This document shows positions 43,767 through 55,658 of a DNA stretch of 64,000 nt, one piece after another. A model generated the notes under the pieces. The model was not told the DNA's origin. It saw only the letters and a program-made list of their open reading frames with translations, and searched no databases. Both the position numbers and the translations under genes were made by a program. The DNA is from Oscarella lobularis (Eukaryota; Porifera; Homoscleromorpha; Homosclerophorida; Oscarellidae), in assembly GCF_947507565.1 (NCBI RefSeq), contig NC_089179.1, forward strand, positions 124,001 through 188,000, written 5' to 3'. The number at the start of each line of letters is the position of its first letter. Positions within the stretch are counted from its first letter, which is position 1.

Positions 43767-44333
43767 TTAAAGCAATTTTCGTACTTCTTTGTTCTGCTTT
43801 TGAATTCGGCTTCCTGTGTCGTCGACTCGATTCCTAAGCCGGTCAATCTGCGGATCTTGCCTATCTAATTCGCTTCCCATTGCCTCGGCCATTGTCTTCA
43901 ATTCACCGAGTCCCCGACTAATACCCACCAAATTTTTCTCAACAGAATCGTCGGTATCGCTGATTTGATCGTAAGACAGGCACTCGGCTCTTGCCAGAGC
44001 CGCTTGGGGATCGTATCGCTTCGCCGATCTCTTTTTCTCCTCTTCTTCCCTCTCGATCGCTTTCGACGACTTCTCCGAGCCCCCGCGGCTGAAGAGTCCA
44101 CCGAAAACGCTCTTCATTGATCGAATGTACTTCTGCGTTGTAGTGAGATCCTGATCAATGTCGTCGAGACAGCGTTCGGTTCGATCGAGCGTCTCTCCTT
44201 GGCGATAGAGCTCCGACGTCGTTGCGGCGCCCGAACGAAGGCAGTCTTCGACAAGACGAAGCGATCGATCGCTGCTCTCCTTCGTCTCGCGTTCATGATA
44301 CCGAATTCTGCTTCGATAAGAGTCTTCGTCCAT
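43767..44333 (-). CDS. SNAP29: SNAP-29-like Qbc SNARE
   Basis: Single exon, 188 aa from MDEDSYRSRIRYHERETKES. Two SNARE motifs: Qb around residues 20-90, ending in TTTQKYIRSMKSVFGGLFSR (human SNAP-29 ISQKHINSIKSVFGGL), and Qc around residues 125-185 (LGELKTMAEAMGSELDRQDP ... RVDDTG). No cysteine cluster between them, as in SNAP-29 and unlike SNAP-23/25, so membrane association would be peripheral. SNAP-29 acts in endosomal fusion, autophagosome-lysosome fusion (with syntaxin-17) and ciliogenesis. The lowest upstream ATG in frame (44363) adds ten basic residues and is less likely. It lies 81 bp upstream of the EIF3C stop on the same strand. Confidence 0.88.
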   Translation of the reverse strand: MDEDSYRSRIRYHERETKESSDRSLRLVEDCLRSGAATTSELYRQGETLDRTERCLDDIDQDLTTTQKYIRSMKSVFGGLFSRGGSEKSSKAIEREEEEKKRSAKRYDPQAALARAECLSYDQISDTDDSVEKNLVGISRGLGELKTMAEAMGSELDRQDPQIDRLRNRVDDTGSRIQKQNKEVRKLL

Positions 44334-44413
44334 TTTTCTCACGCGCAGATCCCGTACGTACAAATGACGTAATGTCGACGCCGAGGTTTAGCTAAAATCC
44401 TACTGCTACAATG

Positions 44414-47400
44414 TCAGAGTAGCCTTGATTTTGCGCTTGATGACTGCTGCTGTGCCCCAGACTGACGATCGTGAGACGACTGGCCAATTCGACTTCCGTA
44501 TCTCATTTCCATGACCCTTTCGTTCTGTTCAATGAGAGAACCAACCTAAGCAAAAAATTAACCAATCAACTATTGAAGAATCAAGTCGTTTTACCTTGTC
44601 TGCCAGATGAAGGGCAATGCTTTGAAGACGAGTTGGTTCGGCGTGATGAAGAACGACCGATGACGTAGGTTCATCCCAAGATGCCTAGAGAACGAAATTT
44701 TGAAAAGAAAAGTCAGGATTTTCGTACTTGGAGTTCTTCGGTGATCATCATCTTGCTTAGAATTCTTTGAATGGCAGACGGCTCCAATTCGAACATTTCG
44801 GAAAGCGTAGAAATGCTAAAACGAATCTTATATCACTTTTTCTTTCTCATTTCCCCACCAAACACCAACCTCAACGAGTCGTAGACACTACTATAGGCAA
44901 ACAGGTAAGTACGAAGACTTTCCTCCTTGATTTTTCTTAATAAAATAAAAGCGTGTGCCTTGGGGGGAGAAAAAAAGAGGCTCGACTTCCTCTTACTTGG
45001 TCAGCATGCCTTTGACTTTTTGCGGATTAGGAAACAGCGTCCAAACCTAGAAACAGAGTCAAATAGCAACGTCATAAAATATACAATATAGACGAGAAAC
45101 CTTGACGTCCATCATGTAGTCATTGCACGCTTTCCAATTGCCTTTTTTCATCGCATTCGCAGCTGCAACGACGTGTTCTCTCATACTCTCCGGCGGACCT
45201 GAGAAGAAAAATTCCATCCCCCTCCCACCCCTGTTTCTTTCTCTCTTTCTTTCTGTCTGTCTTACCCACGAGAGGAGATCTCTCAGAAACGCGTAAATGA
45301 TAGCGAAACGCTTTGCTGATAACTTGCTTCCTGTGATCGAATTCGTGAGCTGGAGAAAAAACCGCATGCAGTTCTAGCTATTTTTCCAATTAAAATAATG
45401 ACAAACCAGCCATGTTCGGAATCTCAAGTAGCATAGCTGAAGTCAAATAGACGAATTCCAGCAGCTCCAGATTAATGTGCATGTGAAACGGCATCTAAAA
45501 AAATAAATAGGAAAAAAAACAAAGTATGAAAACGACGTACCAATCTTCGTTTTTCAATTTTTTCTTGCTCTGCCGATCGTTCTCCGTACTTCTGTGCCAT
45601 TAGTCCCTACTCACACGAGAAACATAGTAGCTATCTTGCTCTATATGTATGTATGTATGTATGTACCTGAGCTAATAATTCTTTCGCTCTTCCGCTCGTC
45701 TGCACGTCAAACAGAGCAAAATGAGCGTCCCGAATCAAACCTTGTCGAAAAGCGCACAATCCAAGTTGAACCGTCGTTCTATTATATAAAATCTGACAAA
45801 GATAAATCACTAATAAAAAATTCATTATCCCTTATTACAACAAACCTGCGTTGGAACGTCCGCCTCTTGAATGGAATCCTGCAAGTGGCTCATCAGCATG
45901 AGATCCCGCGCCTCGTGCCAGTGACCGTGAATAGCGCAGAAATAGACGTGGCATAGAAGAGCGCGCGTGCGAACTCGCCCGTCTTTGCTCTCCGAATAGA
46001 TGCGCTTGCACATTTCGGAGAGATTCGAAAGCAGTTCCTTGGTCGGAGACCCGTCGCTTCCGCCGACGTCTTTCTCTTCTTTGCTCAACGACGCTCGATC
46101 GAACTGATGAAAGGACGACGTCATTCATGAGAGAAAAAATTGCTACTTTACCTTGTAATAAGCGTGTTCAATAGTTCGTAGATAAATTCGGCATATTTCT
46201 TCCGGTGTGCAGCGCTGTTCGACGTAGCACTTGACCAAATCAATCAAAGCGACGAGATTGTTCTCCTGGACGAGTCTAGAGTGACAAATTCCCCATGAAC
46301 AACGAGGTCTAAAGCCACTTTCACATAAGCGACGTAACGTAACGTTGATTGGCCCCTTGCCTTTGTGACATCACTCACCATATTTGGAAGATACGTCACG
46401 TTATGTCGCTAGTGTGAATCCCTAGTCTAAAAACAAACCGATCGACATATTCCGTGGAATGCGGGTCGGTGTTGAGCAAGATTTTTCGATACTCATCGTC
46501 CAATTTCTCGAGGAGCATAAGAACGCTTCCGCGCACTTGATACTCCTCTTGCGCATTCTAAAACAGTTTGAAAATCGACGAGTTTTTTTTCCCCAATCTC
46601 GCGCGTACGCACGTGAACGTTCTCCTCCTCCTCGGTAATCGACTCTAATATTCTCACTTCGGAATGTTCATTGAGAAGAATGATGAGACTTTTAACGCAC
46701 GCTAAGCACCTAGAAGAAAAAAGATTACCTTACCTCCTCAGAAAAAAATTCCGCTCTCACTTTTGCCATATTTCCAATTTCATGCACGCCTGCATTTTTA
46801 CACTGTAATCAAACATAGACGTTATGATGCTGATTAGAAGCTTCGCTTCAAGAGCAGCTCCTAAAACAAAAAATCTAATAATTATATATGATTTTCTCCC
46901 TCGCACCGAGATTCTGCTCTTTGGATATCTGAGTCAATTTCTCCAGCTGTTCCGTCAGCTGACTCCGATCCGTTCCTCTTCTTCCTCTGACCGCGAGCAA
47001 TTCGGCCAATTTCTGTAGCACGGCTTCGTGATTAATTTCCGCGTCTTTGGCAAACAAACTCTTTTCCTTGATTTAATTAATTAATTAATTAATTAATCAG
47101 GGGTGGTGTTTTTACCTTGACAGTAACGTGCTGAACTTTTTCCCATCCCTCTTCGTTCTCTTCACCTTTTTCCGCCGCAGTTTGCCCGGCGTCCTTATCT
47201 ACTCCCTTATCTCGTTTTCGTCTTGCTTGCGTCACTTTCCCACTTGTTCTCGACCTAAAATCAAAAATAGAAAAAAAAATATATATATATATTTAGGGAT
47301 TCTTACTTGAGAAAGAATTCGTGTGTCAACATCATGAATCCGCCGCCCTCTCGAACGCCTTCGTCGCCGCTGTCCGTCTCCGACGACGAACTTTCCCAAT

Positions 47401-48483
47401 CGATGCTGTCCTCGGATTCCTCCTAAAAAATAAATAAATAATAGATTTAATTATTATTATGACGTCACTTCGAGCTCTGCTTTGCGCTTCTTTTTGCTGA
47501 CGACTTCTTCGAAACCCGTTTGATCCTCTTCCTCCTCTTCTTCCTTCTCCTCTTTGTCACTTTGACCCACTTCCTCTTCCTCTTCCAATTCACTCTCTAA
47601 GATAATTACAATTCCCTTCCCTCTCCCATTGAGTCCTTTTATCATTTACCTGACTCGTGATCACTGCCAGGATTCTATGGAAAAAAATATAAATTTCATT
47701 ATTTTTTTATCTAACAGACCTCTCGGTATTCAGAGATTTCTTTTTCGTGATCTTTGTTATATTTTCGAACTTTCTGTCGAAGCATCGTCAAAGCCTTTAA
47801 TTAGAGGAGATGACGTCACTACCATAATTCATTCCCTCCTAGATGTTCTTTTACCTTGAAATTGTTTCGGCTCAGTTTTTTCTTCTCCTCCCACAACTAA
47901 AAAGGAAATCAATTAATCTGTCACTAGTTAATTAATCAATTTTTATTTACTTCTTGTACAAAGTCCTCGAGTTCGGCCAATGTTTTGATAAATATTCGCG
48001 GCGATTTTCCTTCTTTCTCGATCACCGCTTGGGCTTTCGAACGAATTCGAGTCAACGATTCGAATCCTATAGGAATTTATAAGGAAACAATTCAAAAGAG
48101 TTCTCATGAAAAAGACCTTCTGCGACTTTAGCAACGTCTTTAATTTTTCGACTGTTCTTTATATTCTTCACTACATCAGCAAATTCCTCGTATCTTAATT
48201 AATAAATAATAATTATTTTAAATATTAAAATGCGTTTAGCGCTACCGTTTGTCTTTCTGACTCCTCACCACTCGCTTCACGTCTTCTTCGTCGTCGCTCA
48301 AATAGATAGCCGCCGTTCTAGAGCGAAAAACAAGGGGAGATTCGTGGCGCGCCACGTGGGTCCTGGTTCCTCGTAGGGAGCCTCACTTTTGCGAAATTCC
48401 TCCGCGCATAGGCGTTGCCTCCTCTTCATCGCTATCACTCGAACTAGCGGAATCGTCGCCTCTGCGAGCGAAAAAACGCGACA
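44414..48483 (-). CDS. EIF3C: Translation initiation factor eIF3 subunit C
   Basis: Minus-strand multi-exon gene starting [20 protein letters not shown] (human MSRFFTTGSDSESESS). Acidic Glu/Asp-rich tracts (around 47460-47600) match the disordered eIF3c middle. Conserved blocks include [13 protein letters not shown]-type [69 protein letters not shown] and the PCI/winged-helix region down to [17 protein letters not shown]. It ends with a Gln-rich tail ([14 protein letters not shown]) at 44414. eIF3c is a scaffold of the eIF3 octamer binding eIF1/eIF5 on the 40S subunit. One inverted-repeat element sits in an intron at 46322-46416. Confidence 0.95.
46322..46416. mobile_element. Short inverted-repeat element, copy 5 (EIF3C intron)
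   Basis: Left end CACATAAGCGACGTAACGTA; right end, inverted, CACACTAGCGACATAACGTG. The core on the minus strand is GATGTCACAAAGGCAAGG then CCAATCAACG. It is 95 bp inside the EIF3C intron 46276-46438. Confidence 0.82.
47071..47097. repeat. (TTAA)n tract in an EIF3C intron
   Basis: About 27 bp of TTAA repeats inside an intron. A longer one occurs at 49065-49100 in the calpain gene. Similar short TTAATTAA motifs recur in many introns of this window. Confidence 0.85.
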
Positions 48484-48638
48484 TCTTTTCTCGCTTGCAA
48501 GTAAAGCGCGTTAAAGCAAAAAAGGAAATATCACGTGACAATAAGAGAAGGCGTGCCCACAACAAAGCCAGCAGCAAACAGTCATTTTTCCTGTTTCGTG
48601 AGAAGAGCGAATTACAGAGCCAAAGCGAAGCTCGTAAA

Positions 48639-49431
48639 CTAATAAAAAAAAATAAAAATCCAACCCTGCAACAACGCCACAGAGAACTTACTTGTTCCAA
48701 ATCAAACGTAGCTTTTCCACCCTTCGCGCATTTTTTAAATTGAGCTGCACACAGCATAGATACAGCGACGCATAGACACTACTATCACACGAGAACTCAC
48801 TTTGGACGGCTTCAACGCGGAGAACACAGGAAACAAAATCGTCGAATGAGATTCGTCCTCCGCTGGAGAAGCGAAGAACCAAAATTTTAACAATTTTGGA
48901 AGAAACGTTTTCCCCTAAACGTTATCGTTAGAAAATAAATAAATAAAAGAACTCTGTTTTTATTTAACTAATACCAATTTGCTGCAAGAGTTTTTGCAAA
49001 TCATTGCTACTCACATGCCCAGTTCTAGTTCGATCATATTTCCTGAACTGAGCCTGAGACAAAATTATTAATTAATTAATTAATTAATTAATTAATTAAT
49101 TCAAATTTAAAACCCGTTCTTTACCTGCCACGTTTTAATGCGGGTAAGAACGGCAGTAAATTCGTCGAGATTCAGTTTTCCTGAATAATCTTTCTGCAAT
49201 TATCACTGGTAATTAATTAGAAACGCGGTGAAGGAGGCGTTCCTACGTCTACGGCGCCAATAATGGCTCGGCACGTTTCAATGCGAAGTCTACCCCCACG
49301 AAGTTCTATAGAAGTCGTCAAGTGACGTCAGTTACGTGAGAAAAATCTCACCATTTTTGAGCACGGCTGAAAGAATTTCCTGCAATTCGTCCGGATCGAT
49401 TTCCCCGTCCTAAATCAGAGACCACTCTGTG
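48639..49431 (-). CDS. Calpain large subunit, C-terminal penta-EF-hand part (5' end in assembly gap)
   Basis: Exons in order from the gap: DGEIDPDELQEILSAVLKN, RLRIETCRAIIGAVD, YSGKLNLDEFTAVLTRIKTW, AQFRKYDRTRTGHVSSNDLQ, LVLRFSSGGRISFDDFVSCV, LRVEAVQ and FKKCAKGGKATFDLEQ. This is the penta-EF-hand domain of classical calpains (human ISANELQTILRRVL, FSIETCKIMVDMLD, DFDNFVRCLVRLE). The protease core would lie within or beyond the 200-N gap and is not visible. Ending the protein requires a 26-nt intron (GTAAG...TTGCAG, about 48664-48689) giving GWIFIFFY before a stop at 48639; otherwise the frame runs on into the EIF3C start. A calpain small subunit or grancalcin-like protein remains possible. 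Confidence 0.75.
49065..49100. repeat. (TTAA)n tract in a calpain intron
   Basis: About 36 bp of ATTA/TTAA repeats inside an intron of the penta-EF-hand gene. Confidence 0.85.
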
Positions 49432-49631
49432 NNNNNNNNNNNNNNNNNNNNNNNNNNNNNNNNNNNNNNNNNNNNNNNNNNNNNNNNNNNNNNNNNNNNN
49501 NNNNNNNNNNNNNNNNNNNNNNNNNNNNNNNNNNNNNNNNNNNNNNNNNNNNNNNNNNNNNNNNNNNNNNNNNNNNNNNNNNNNNNNNNNNNNNNNNNNN
49601 NNNNNNNNNNNNNNNNNNNNNNNNNNNNNNN
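49432..49631. other. Assembly gap (200 N)
   Basis: Exactly 200 undetermined bases, a conventional placeholder length, so true size is unknown. It hides the 5' parts of two divergent genes: calpain (minus) and the T-box gene (plus). Confidence 1.
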
Positions 49632-51808
49632 ACTTTCGTTTTCTTCCCCTCCCTCTCGCGCAGATTCTGGCTTTCCGTCTCTGCACGTCGGTTTACCGTC
49701 GCCCGACGATCGTCAGCTTCACGAAGCTGAAGCAGCGGCAGCGGCAGCGGCAGCCGCTGCTGCTGCTGCTGGAGACACGTCGTCGGACGACACAACGACT
49801 GCGGGAGGATCGTATGGAGGCGTTTTGCCTGTCGAGGGAATTCCGGATGCCTCTCATACCGCCGGCGGCGGCAGCAGCAGTAACGGCGCTCGCAGCAACA
49901 GTGGCAGCGCGTCGAACGATCGAATCAAAGTTCATCTGCACAATAAAGATCTTTGGGACAAATTCCACAAAGTTGGAACCGAAATGATCATCACGAAAGC
50001 CGGAAGGTGAGCAGTTCTATCGTACCCCGTGTTCGACTCTCTCTACTGTATCTCCTCCCTCCCCTCCCGTTTTTGTTTGTGGCGGCTCAATTGCGATTTA
50101 CTTTCCCAAACTTAGACGAATGTTTCCCACGTTTAAAGTCACTATCTCGGGCCTCGATCCGAAGTTGAAATACATTCTCGTCATGGACGTCGTCCCCGCG
50201 GACGAAAATCGCTACAAATATCACAACTCCGAATGGATCGTGACGGGCAAAGCCGAGCCCCAAGTGCCCGGTCGACTCTACGTCCACGCCGACTCGCCGT
50301 GCACGGGACACCAGTGGATGCGTCAAATCGTCAGCTTCCAGAAGTTGAAGTTGACGAACAATCACATGGATCAATTCGGGCACGTAAGTGGAACTTTGAC
50401 ACGTCGCTGGCTCGCGAAAATCGGGGGAGAAGATGAACTAATCTAAGAGGGGGCGTTTCTTTGGCAGATCATTCTCAACTCCATGCACAAATATCAGCCT
50501 CGCGTGCACATCGTTCGCGTTCAGAACGGAATCTATCGAAGCGATTCGGCGTCCGTTAGCACGCACGTCTTTCCCGAAACGGCGTTCACTGCCGTCACCG
50601 CTTATCAGAACCAGCAGGTAAGCAGACGCTACTCAGCATGGAATCGAGGGCGTCGCGCGATCGTCTCTCTATCACCTGTTCGCTTCCGGCTCACGTTTCT
50701 CGCTCGCCTTTAGGTGACGCAGCTTAAAATCGAGCACAATCCTTTTGCTAAAGGCTTTCGAGGCTCCGAAACTGGCACGAGAAGGTACAGGGAGATGCAC
50801 GCGCTATGCACGGGGCGAACTCAGGCCCTGTGTTTCGATTTCGTCTATCTGGTCACACCCCCCCTATCGATATCGAGTTTTGTTTACCTATGTTTAGTCA
50901 GACGGGAGTAGCTTTTCCTTTTGTTTACTCCTCTTTCTCTCTATTTAGCAGATCTGCCGGACTGCCGTCGCTCTCCACTGGCGGCGGTGGCGAATCGGGC
51001 GAACGCAAGTGGCGTCCGCATTATGCGCCTGCATTCGGATCGTACGGCACTTCGAGTGTCGGTGGCGGCGTCGGCGGCGGCAGCGATCACGAAAGTTCCG
51101 CCCTTTATTCTCCATCACCATCGCTGCCATTTCCGTCTCGCAACGCCTTTCTGCACAGAGGTAAGAAAACGATTTTCCCCTCGCTGCACTATTTTCCCCC
51201 CCGCGATCGTGACTCGTCTCGCGCGTGCCGCTATACAAAATCGCCTCCCTCCCTCCCTCCCTCCCTCCCTCCCTCCCTCCCTCGCCCCCCGTTAGGTCGT
51301 CAAATTTCGACCTCCACTTTTGCTTTGCGTTTTCCGCACAGGTGGCAGCAACGAAGACCTTTCGAAGCGTAGCGACGGTCACCACTACGGTCAACCGCAG
51401 GCTCCGCCGCCGCCGCCGCCGCCGTCGCACTCGCCTCCCTACCACAACCACATTCCCACCGGATTCGGCACTCCGTCTCAATCGTGGCCGCCGCAACCGC
51501 AGCCGACCAATCTAATGCCGGAAAGCGACGGGAAAATCGATGGGAGCTTCACCGATTATGCCAACACGCCTTTTTCAGCACCGGGAAGCGGTTATATGCC
51601 ACGTCCCGGCCCCTCTGCTTTAGGCAGCTACATGGCCGTTATGCAGGCGGCTCAATATCCTCTTGGTATGCCGCCTCTGGCAACCAGTTTCGGTTCGCAT
51701 CCTCAGCCCATGGCCAGTCCGTTTGCCGAGAGTGGAGCATATCCGCAGTCGAGTCAGGCTCCGCATGGCTTGTCGTGGCCGCAAGATTATGGGGGCTTCC
51801 ATTTGTAG
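49632..51808 (+). CDS. T-box transcription factor, Tbx4/5-like (5' partial)
   Basis: Exons: ...-50006, 50116-50383, 50468-50617, 50712-50784, 50952-51160 and 51342-51808. An Ala- and Gly/Ser-rich N-terminal stretch precedes a complete T-box starting [20 protein letters not shown]. Then come [80 protein letters not shown] and [14 protein letters not shown]. The combination [12 protein letters not shown] and [15 protein letters not shown] is closest in my memory to Tbx4/5, but sponge T-box genes are divergent and class needs a tree. The C-terminus is Pro/Gly/Ser-rich without recognised motifs. The start codon is lost in the N gap. Nuclear, sequence-specific DNA binding. Confidence 0.9.
51244..51283 (+). 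repeat. (CCCT)n microsatellite in a T-box gene intron
   Basis: About ten CCCT units within the last intron, close to the pyrimidine-rich region before the acceptor at 51341. Confidence 0.9.
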
Positions 51809-52162
51809 CTCCGGCGGCATCGGCTCTGACTTATTTACACATATATCTATCTATCTCTCTACAGTGTCTATCACTCTCTCTCTTCCTCTCTCTCTCTCTC
51901 TGTCACTCCAGTCATTCGCTGTTCTGCGTGGAGAAAGTCTATTTTACGGAAAATCGTGCTCCTGTTCTAGATTTTGTATACCTTTTTTTTTCTGGCGTAT
52001 GATGACAAAACACCGTTTCTGTATACATTCGAATTTGCTTACCTCCCTTTTTTTGCTAGAATAGTTGCGTTTAGATCTTCATTTCTACAAAGAATTAGAA
52101 ATTTTCTCTTTCTATCGTAAAAAGTGTCGTCAGCAAGTAAATACCAGTTTTTCTACATTAGT

Positions 52163-52906
52163 CTAAAGCTTCGATAATCGAGTATATTTCATGAGGCCAT
52201 TCGGAGGAAAAGCAGACACGTCAGCCAAGCAATTCCCACTCGTCTCCATCACTTCCAAGCGCACAGCAAGCGGAACCCATTTCTCATCCTCATGCTGCCA
52301 AAACTCGGTCTCAAGTCGAGCGACACCAAGCGGCCCTTCGACGTAACAAGCCGATTTCCACCTCTTCCCCTCGACGTCATTAATTTCTTCGCGATATTTG
52401 TCAGAAGAATCAGTAGCGCTTCTCAAATCAAATCCACATATATAGGATCCTGATCCCAATGAATCGACGATTCTATCTTCCTCTTTCAGCTTCTCCCACA
52501 GACTCAATACTGCGCTGATTTTTTCGCCGACTTCCGTCATCGAGATTTTGTCTTCGGATACGTCGAAATATCTGACGAATTTTTTTCTCATTGCGTCGCA
52601 ATCGGCTCCGCCCAGTTGCTCGAAATTGAATCCCCTTTTCGTCGTGCCACCGCCGCGCACGCTCGCGTAATTCATCCAAATTGCAATCCAAACGAGTCCG
52701 CCCGTGACGAGAAAGACAACGCGAACGATTCGCCACAAACCGCGTCTCAGAGTCGTCAAAGTCGAATCTTTTCCCGCTGGCGGCGACGTCGCGCTCGAAT
52801 AAAGCCTCGTCAGAATAGGAAGAGACTTGGACGCAATAGGTCTCGCGTTCCTAAAGCATCTCAGAGTCGCAGGCAATCTTGAACGCAGATAAAAGAACGA
52901 AAGCAT
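52163..52906 (-). CDS. Mitochondrial single-pass membrane protein of unknown function
   Basis: Single exon, 247 aa. The N-terminal 50 residues are Arg/Ser/Ala-rich without acids (MLSFFYLRSRLPATLRCFRN), a mitochondrial presequence. One membrane helix follows (VRVVFLVTGGLVWIAIWM, about residues 68-86), then a soluble domain of about 155 residues. That domain ends with beta-like segments (ACYVEGPLGVARLETEFW, WVPLAVRLEVMETSG). The topology and the final VEG...EV strands recall TIM21/COA1-type inner-membrane proteins, but I cannot support a specific name. It is divergent from VPS33A with start codons 23 bp apart. Confidence 0.6.
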   Translation of the reverse strand: MLSFFYLRSRLPATLRCFRNARPIASKSLPILTRLYSSATSPPAGKDSTLTTLRRGLWRIVRVVFLVTGGLVWIAIWMNYASVRGGGTTKRGFNFEQLGGADCDAMRKKFVRYFDVSEDKISMTEVGEKISAVLSLWEKLKEEDRIVDSLGSGSYICGFDLRSATDSSDKYREEINDVEGKRWKSACYVEGPLGVARLETEFWQHEDEKWVPLAVRLEVMETSGNCLADVSAFPPNGLMKYTRLSKL

Positions 52907-52929
52907 TCTTATACGGGACCGCTACTCAA

Positions 52930-55606
52930 ATGGCAGTCGCTTCGCATCTATCGTCGGGCCGCATCGACGTCAGCATGATCCGAGACGCTGCAAGACGATT
53001 CTTCCTTGATCTGCTAGACAAGTGCGAAGGCACGAAGGTGAGGCGAGGCTTCTTTTGGGGAAACTGCCTTGGGTGCCAAGCCACAGTGTCTAGGCACTTG
53101 CATGGGACCAGTCGATGACGGGACCGTTTGGCTTGATTGCAGAATACTCCGTTCTAAAGGCAAGCTTTGCTCTGTCGACGCTTTGTGCCGTTTTTTTGGA
53201 AGCATTTGCGTTTTCTTTAGGAAAGGGGCGTGACGAAGATGACGATCATACAGCAAAATACGCCTCCAGCCGACACGGAACAGCACGTCATCTTTCTAGT
53301 CGGACCCAAAGTCGACGTGATGCAACATATTGCAGATTGCATACTGTAAAATTTTATAATTGGTCAAATAATAATTCGACAACTCGGGTTTAGGAGCGAA
53401 GAACGAAGAGCAAGAGGACGCGATTACAGTATCATATTCGTACCTCGCAGAACTCTGCTGTGCGATAGAAAATTAGAAGTAATTAGAAAAAATCCTAATA
53501 ATCGACTAAAAATTTTTTACAGGAACTGGGAGTAAAAGGATCTTTTACTAATATTTTTGAATGTCCAATCGATGTCTATCCGGTCGACTCGGACGTCCTG
53601 TCAATGGAACTTCCTCTGGCATTTCGAGTGGCCACACACTTCTCGTGTATTTTCAATGGTTAAATAGTTTTTTTAGGAGTGCTATCTGGAGGGAGATCTC
53701 ACGTCGATGTACTACGTAGCACGTTCTCTCATTTTTCTTCAATCTCTCTATGGCATTATTCCAAGAATCTATGGAAAAGGGCAATGTGCTAGGGTACTAG
53801 ATATTATAATAATTGAATTTATCAATATGATTTCGCTGTAGCAAGTTGCTGATATAATGCTTCGCATGAGAAAAGAAATTGCGAGAGATTGTGAAATGGT
53901 TGCACCTGAATTCGATTCGGTCATTTTGCTCGATCGAAACGTCGATCTTCTGTCTCCTCTTCTAACGCAACTTACGTACGAAGGACTTCTTGACGAATTA
54001 TTTGGAATTCAAAACGGTGCTGTTCCAAGAAAATGAGCCAATAAATCAAATTAATTATTTTATTATAGCTTCTATTAAGTTTTCTGCTGACAAGTTTTCT
54101 GACCAATCAGGAGGCAGAGGAGGGCAGCCACAGCAGCAGGAATCTTCCATGAAAACAATCAAGTTAAACTCTTCGGATGACCTATATGCGGAAATACGGG
54201 ATTTGAACTTTTATGCCGTTGGTCCACTTCTCAATAGGAAAGCAAAACACATCAGAGAAGCATTTGAAGTAAAACGAATACCGGTTTAATTTGTTAAATA
54301 ATCATTCTTGGTCGTCATAGGAACGACACGGGGCTAAAACGGTTGGACAGATCAAGCAATTTGTTAGCAAGTTGCCACACATTCAAGGCGCTAGATTATC
54401 TCTGTCCACATGTAAATACAGTAGCAGATTGGATGTGACAATTGAATTGGCGTGCTTAGATACGACGGTGACAGCGCTGCTTAAAGAGAAAATCGAAGCC
54501 TCAGAATTCATAGATCGAGTTTCTATGGAACAAGGTAAATGCCTATTTAATTATTTAAAATTTTTCGTTAATAAATTTTATTTATTCAAGATGTATTTCG
54601 GGCTGCTGACGTAGACAGAATACATCCGTTCGTCGAGCAGCTTCTCAACCAACATGCCCCACTGGCCGACGTATAAAAAAAGATGCAAAAGGTGAACACC
54701 TAATTGTATCTGCTCTTTAGGTGTTGAGACTGATCTGTGCCCAGTGCACCGCTTCGAATGGATTCAAGCAAAAAGTCTATGATTTTTACAGGAGAGAAAT
54801 CATTCAGGTATAATGGTTAATCTTTGTATTCTTGTATGCCTAAATGTCTAATAATAGACATATGGCTTTGAACACGTGCGGACACTGGAAAGACTTGAGG
54901 AGGCGGGCCTGTTCAGACTCCACGGTCCCAAAGTCTATAACACAATCCGAAAAACGATGAGATTGACCGTGGAAGATATTAATGAACAGGTACAGTATGA
55001 AGAATCTATGGGGAATCTCACCGATAAATTTTGTTTGCAGAATCCAGATGATTTGTCTTACGTTCATTCTGGCTACGCACCACTGACTGCCAGACTGGTC
55101 CAATGCCTCACAAAACCAGAAAAGTGGCGGGGATTAGAAGAGGTCACTATATGTACCAAGCAACAATAATAATAATGATCATTAATTCTGTTACTAGATG
55201 TTGAAACTCGTTCCTGGTCCCACCATAGACGAACGTCAGAAATTGCATCCAGGCATTGAAAAACGACGTATGCATAATTCAGATCGCGCCTATTTGATTT
55301 CATCGTCTTCTCATCGTCAATAGAAGGAATTAGCCCTCCAAGTGGAACATATGACAATCCGCGCTTGATCCTAGTCGTATTTCTGGGCGGTTGCACGTTT
55401 GCCGAAATATCAGCATTGAGATTTTTGGCTCAGCAGGAAGAAGGTGAGACCTCAAAATCTCTTTGCTTTTGAATAGAAACACAAAGTCTTTTTTTCTATT
55501 AGGACAAACTGACTTTGTCATTGCTACAACGAAGCTGCTAAATGGAAAGACTCTTCTCGAAACGCTCATAGAACCGCCACCCAAGTCTCCCATGGAAACG
55601 CGCTGA
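52930..55606 (+). CDS. VPS33A: VPS33A (Sec1/Munc18 protein of HOPS/CORVET)
   Basis: Plus-strand multi-exon gene. The start [20 protein letters not shown] matches the VPS33A N-terminus (AHLSYGRVNLNVLREA), followed by [10 protein letters not shown]. Later exons read [21 protein letters not shown]-type [103 protein letters not shown] and [20 protein letters not shown]; it ends [19 protein letters not shown]. These match VPS33A more than VPS33B. It clamps SNAREs for late endosome/lysosome fusion. It functionally pairs with SNAP-29 in this window, although the genes are not adjacent. It converges on the TMEM248-like gene with 52 bp between stops. Confidence 0.92.
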
Positions 55607-55658
55607 ACACGTGAGTTCTGTACCAATGGCTTTGTATTTCTCAATATATGCAGTTTAA

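Noticed and set aside
48383-48757. Apparent fusion of the calpain C-terminus to the EIF3C N-terminus in one open frame
   Set aside because: Calpain most simply ends after a short intron and EIF3C has its own family-typical start MSRFF; read-through frame is coincidental.
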